This document shows positions 4,963 through 5,721 of a DNA stretch of 5,721 nucleotides, piece after piece (the stretch's first letter is position 1; every line of letters begins with the position of its first letter). Both the position numbers and the translations under genes were made by a program. The stretch comes from Planctomycetota bacterium (GTDB lineage Bacteria > Planctomycetota > Planctomycetia > Planctomycetales > Planctomycetaceae). The notes under the pieces were generated by a model, which was not told where the DNA came from, made no database searches, and was given only the letters and a program-made list of their open reading frames with translations. The DNA lies in assembly GCA_029977045.1 (NCBI GenBank), contig JAPOLP010000411.1:1-5721 (forward strand). Reading direction: 5' to 3'.

Positions 4963-5721
4963 ATGGAAGCGGCTGCGGGGGGACTGGCCGAACGATTGAA
5001 CGGCCGAGTGGTCGGCGATGCACAGACCGTCGTGACGGGCCTTGCTCCGCTGAGCGACGCCGGCTGCGGCGATGTGACGTTCCTGGGCGAAGATACGAAA
5101 CTCCGTGAGCTGGCCGGCTGCTCGGCCTCTGTCGTCCTCGTCAGCGTGAAACGCGAGGCCGAACTCTCCGATGCTCAGCGAGAGCAACTGACGCTGATTG
5201 TCGTCGACGATGCGCAGGACGCGTTCCTGACGCTGCTGGCCGACAATCGTCCTCGACGCCCGCGTGCCGACTTCGGTTGCTCACCCGCGGCGATCATCGC
5301 GGGCTCGGCAACGATCGGTGCCGGCACGAACGTCTATCCGACGGCGGTAATCGGTGAAGACGTTGTCATCGGCGAGAACTGCGACATTCATCCCGGCGTG
5401 GTGATCGGAGCCGGCTGCCGGATCGGCGACGGCGTCACGCTGCACCCGCGAGTCGTGCTTTACTCGGACGTCGAAATCGGAAATCGGGTCATCCTGCACG
5501 CGGGAGCGGTCATCGGGGCAGACGGTTTCGGCTACCGCTTCCGAGGCGGCAGGTTCGAGAAGGTCCCGCAGCTCGGCACTGTGCGGATCGAAAACGATGT
5601 CGAGATCGGAGCCAACGCAACCGTCGACCGCGCAGCGATTGACGAGACCGTCGTTGGCGAGGGCACGAAGATCGACAACCTGGTCATGGTGGCTCACAAC
5701 TGCCAGATCGGAAAACACAAT
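4963..5721 (+). CDS. lpxD: UDP-3-O-acylglucosamine N-acyltransferase LpxD (C-terminus beyond window)
   Basis: The frame is open from the ATG to the right edge, 253 codons, so the roughly last quarter (E. coli LpxD is 341 residues) is missing. LpxD is the third step of lipid A synthesis: it transfers a 3-hydroxyacyl chain from acyl carrier protein to the 2-amino group of UDP-3-O-acylglucosamine in the cytoplasm. Residues 1-100 are the uridine-binding domain (LAERLNGRVVGDA, GLAPLSDAGCGDVTFLG). From about 106 a left-handed beta-helix of hexapeptide repeats follows (ATIGAG, AVIGED, VVIGEN, VVIGAG, CRIGDG). Signature segments are IGADGFGYRF at 184-193, VDRAAIDET at 221-229, and IDNLVMVAHN at 237-246, where His245 aligns with the catalytic base His239 of E. 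coli. LpxA is excluded by the N-terminal domain and the DGFGY segment. Many genomes carry more than one LpxD-like gene, so it may not be the only copy. It is divergent from fadA. Confidence 0.95.
   Translation, partial: MEAAAGGLAERLNGRVVGDAQTVVTGLAPLSDAGCGDVTFLGEDTKLRELAGCSASVVLVSVKREAELSDAQREQLTLIVVDDAQDAFLTLLADNRPRRPRADFGCSPAAIIAGSATIGAGTNVYPTAVIGEDVVIGENCDIHPGVVIGAGCRIGDGVTLHPRVVLYSDVEIGNRVILHAGAVIGADGFGYRFRGGRFEKVPQLGTVRIENDVEIGANATVDRAAIDETVVGEGTKIDNLVMVAHNCQIGKHN

Noticed and set aside
5281..5718. Minus-strand open frame of 145 codons opposite lpxD
   Set aside because: It is antisense to the hexapeptide-repeat domain of LpxD; its Asp/Val/Arg repetition is a mirror of the hexapeptide codons.

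Overview
The window is GC-rich bacterial DNA with tightly spaced genes. It most likely comes from a planctomycete-type Gram-negative bacterium. The phylum is an inference from three things: a divergent EF-G paralogue, an lpxD gene (so a lipid A-type outer membrane), and an N-terminal membrane-protein fragment of a kind I associate with planctomycetes. No rRNA, tRNA, CRISPR array, transposase or phage gene is visible.

Layout. Four genes lie on the minus strand and one on the plus strand. From the left these are: (1) the first 56 codons of a small membrane protein that runs off the left edge (1-170, minus); (2) a GNAT N-acetyltransferase (369-839, minus); (3) an EF-G-like translational GTPase with non-canonical G-domain motifs (947-3022, minus, GTG start); (4) a gap of 423 bp (3023-3445) holding two opposed copies of a 23-nt palindromic repeat and a shorter palindrome; (5) a FadA-type thiolase (3446-4603, minus); (6) a gap of 359 bp (4604-4962) between divergent genes, with a purine-rich tract and nested inverted repeats in front of fadA; (7) lpxD (4963-5721, plus), complete at its start and cut off by the right edge.

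How the genes relate. fadA (fatty acid beta-oxidation) and lpxD (lipid A acylation) are divergent and share one upstream region, so both deal with acyl chains, but a functional link is not shown. The EF-G-like gene is separated from the acetyltransferase by a probable terminator or attenuator hairpin, so the two need not form a simple operon. The left membrane gene is on the same strand, after a gap of 198 bp.

No clearly new multi-gene system is visible. The points most worth a second look are the inverted palindrome pair (REP/REPIN-like), the structured leader of fadA that could mask its ribosome binding site, and the substituted G-domain residues in the EF-G paralogue.
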